DNA from: Planctomycetaceae bacterium
GTDB lineage: Bacteria; Planctomycetota; Planctomycetia; Pirellulales; Thermoguttaceae
NCBI GenBank assembly: GCA_031266315.1
Contig: JAISBG010000882.1
Coordinates: 1-5,415, forward strand
Direction of reading: 5' to 3'
Length of the DNA: 5,415 nt
A model generated the notes under the pieces. The model was not told where the DNA came from. It saw only the letters and a list, made by a program, of their open reading frames with translations, and searched no databases. How positions within the stretch are numbered: position 1 is the first letter of the stretch; the number at the start of each line of letters is the position of its first letter. Below, piece after piece: positions 5,365 to 5,415 of the stretch. Position numbers and translations under genes: made by a program.

Positions 5365-5408
5365 GGTGGGCGACCTTTCGCTGAAAGGTCGCGTCGGCGT
5401 TAGCCGAC
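5365..5408 (+). repeat. REP-like two-hairpin repeat, copy 4 (may continue past the window edge)
   Basis: The copy begins GGTGGGCGACC. Hairpin A is the longest of the four: CGACCTTTC (5371-5379) and GAAAGGTCG (5383-5391) form nine perfect pairs around the same GCT loop. Where copies 2 and 3 have C-G, this copy has T-A, so both sides of the stem changed together. Hairpin B is a short perfect stem, GTCGGC (5393-5398) with GCCGAC (5403-5408) around GTTA. It lies about 4.5 kb from copies 1-3, so the repeat is dispersed and not tandem. Confidence 0.75.
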
Positions 5409-5415
5409 TGTGAAC

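Overview
The window most likely comes from an AT-rich member of the Planctomycetota. Two of its genes encode DUF1559 proteins, which carry a prepilin-type N-terminus and the C-terminal H-X9-DG signature. This family is expanded mainly in planctomycetes, with related proteins in Lentisphaerae and other PVC bacteria. Nothing in the window fixes the genus.

Layout. At the left edge is the 3' part of a plus-strand DUF1559 gene (1-545). It converges with a five-gene minus-strand cluster that runs from 4825 down to 888. In transcription order the cluster encodes a GspF/PilC-type inner-membrane platform protein (4825-3662), a GspI/PilV-like prepilin (3582-3109), a GspJ/PilW-like prepilin (3112-2513), a short GspK/PilX-like prepilin without Glu at +5 (2308-1919), and a full-length DUF1559 prepilin (1922-888). 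Two junctions are 4-nt ATGA overlaps (3109-3112 and 1919-1922), which points to translational coupling. The 204-bp GspJ-like/GspK-like gap is instead filled largely by a 115-bp palindromic element (2408-2522), whose right arm contains the stop codon of the GspJ-like gene.

The genes read as part of a type II secretion or type IV pilus-like machine. The F protein would organise assembly. The I/J/K-like minor pseudopilins would form the tip. The DUF1559 protein sits where a major pseudopilin would be expected. No assembly ATPase (GspE/PilB), secretin or prepilin peptidase is encoded in the window, so those must lie elsewhere.

Non-coding regions. The 342-bp gap between the convergent genes (546-887) is densely packed with stem-loops. 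It holds three copies of a REP-like hairpin repeat, two of them in inverted orientation and bracketing 669-846. A fourth copy lies at the right edge (5365-5408). The stems of the copies differ by compensatory changes. The 590-bp region upstream of the cluster (4826-5415) has no convincing gene. It holds a weak promoter candidate, a long imperfect inverted repeat (5231-5289) and the fourth repeat copy.
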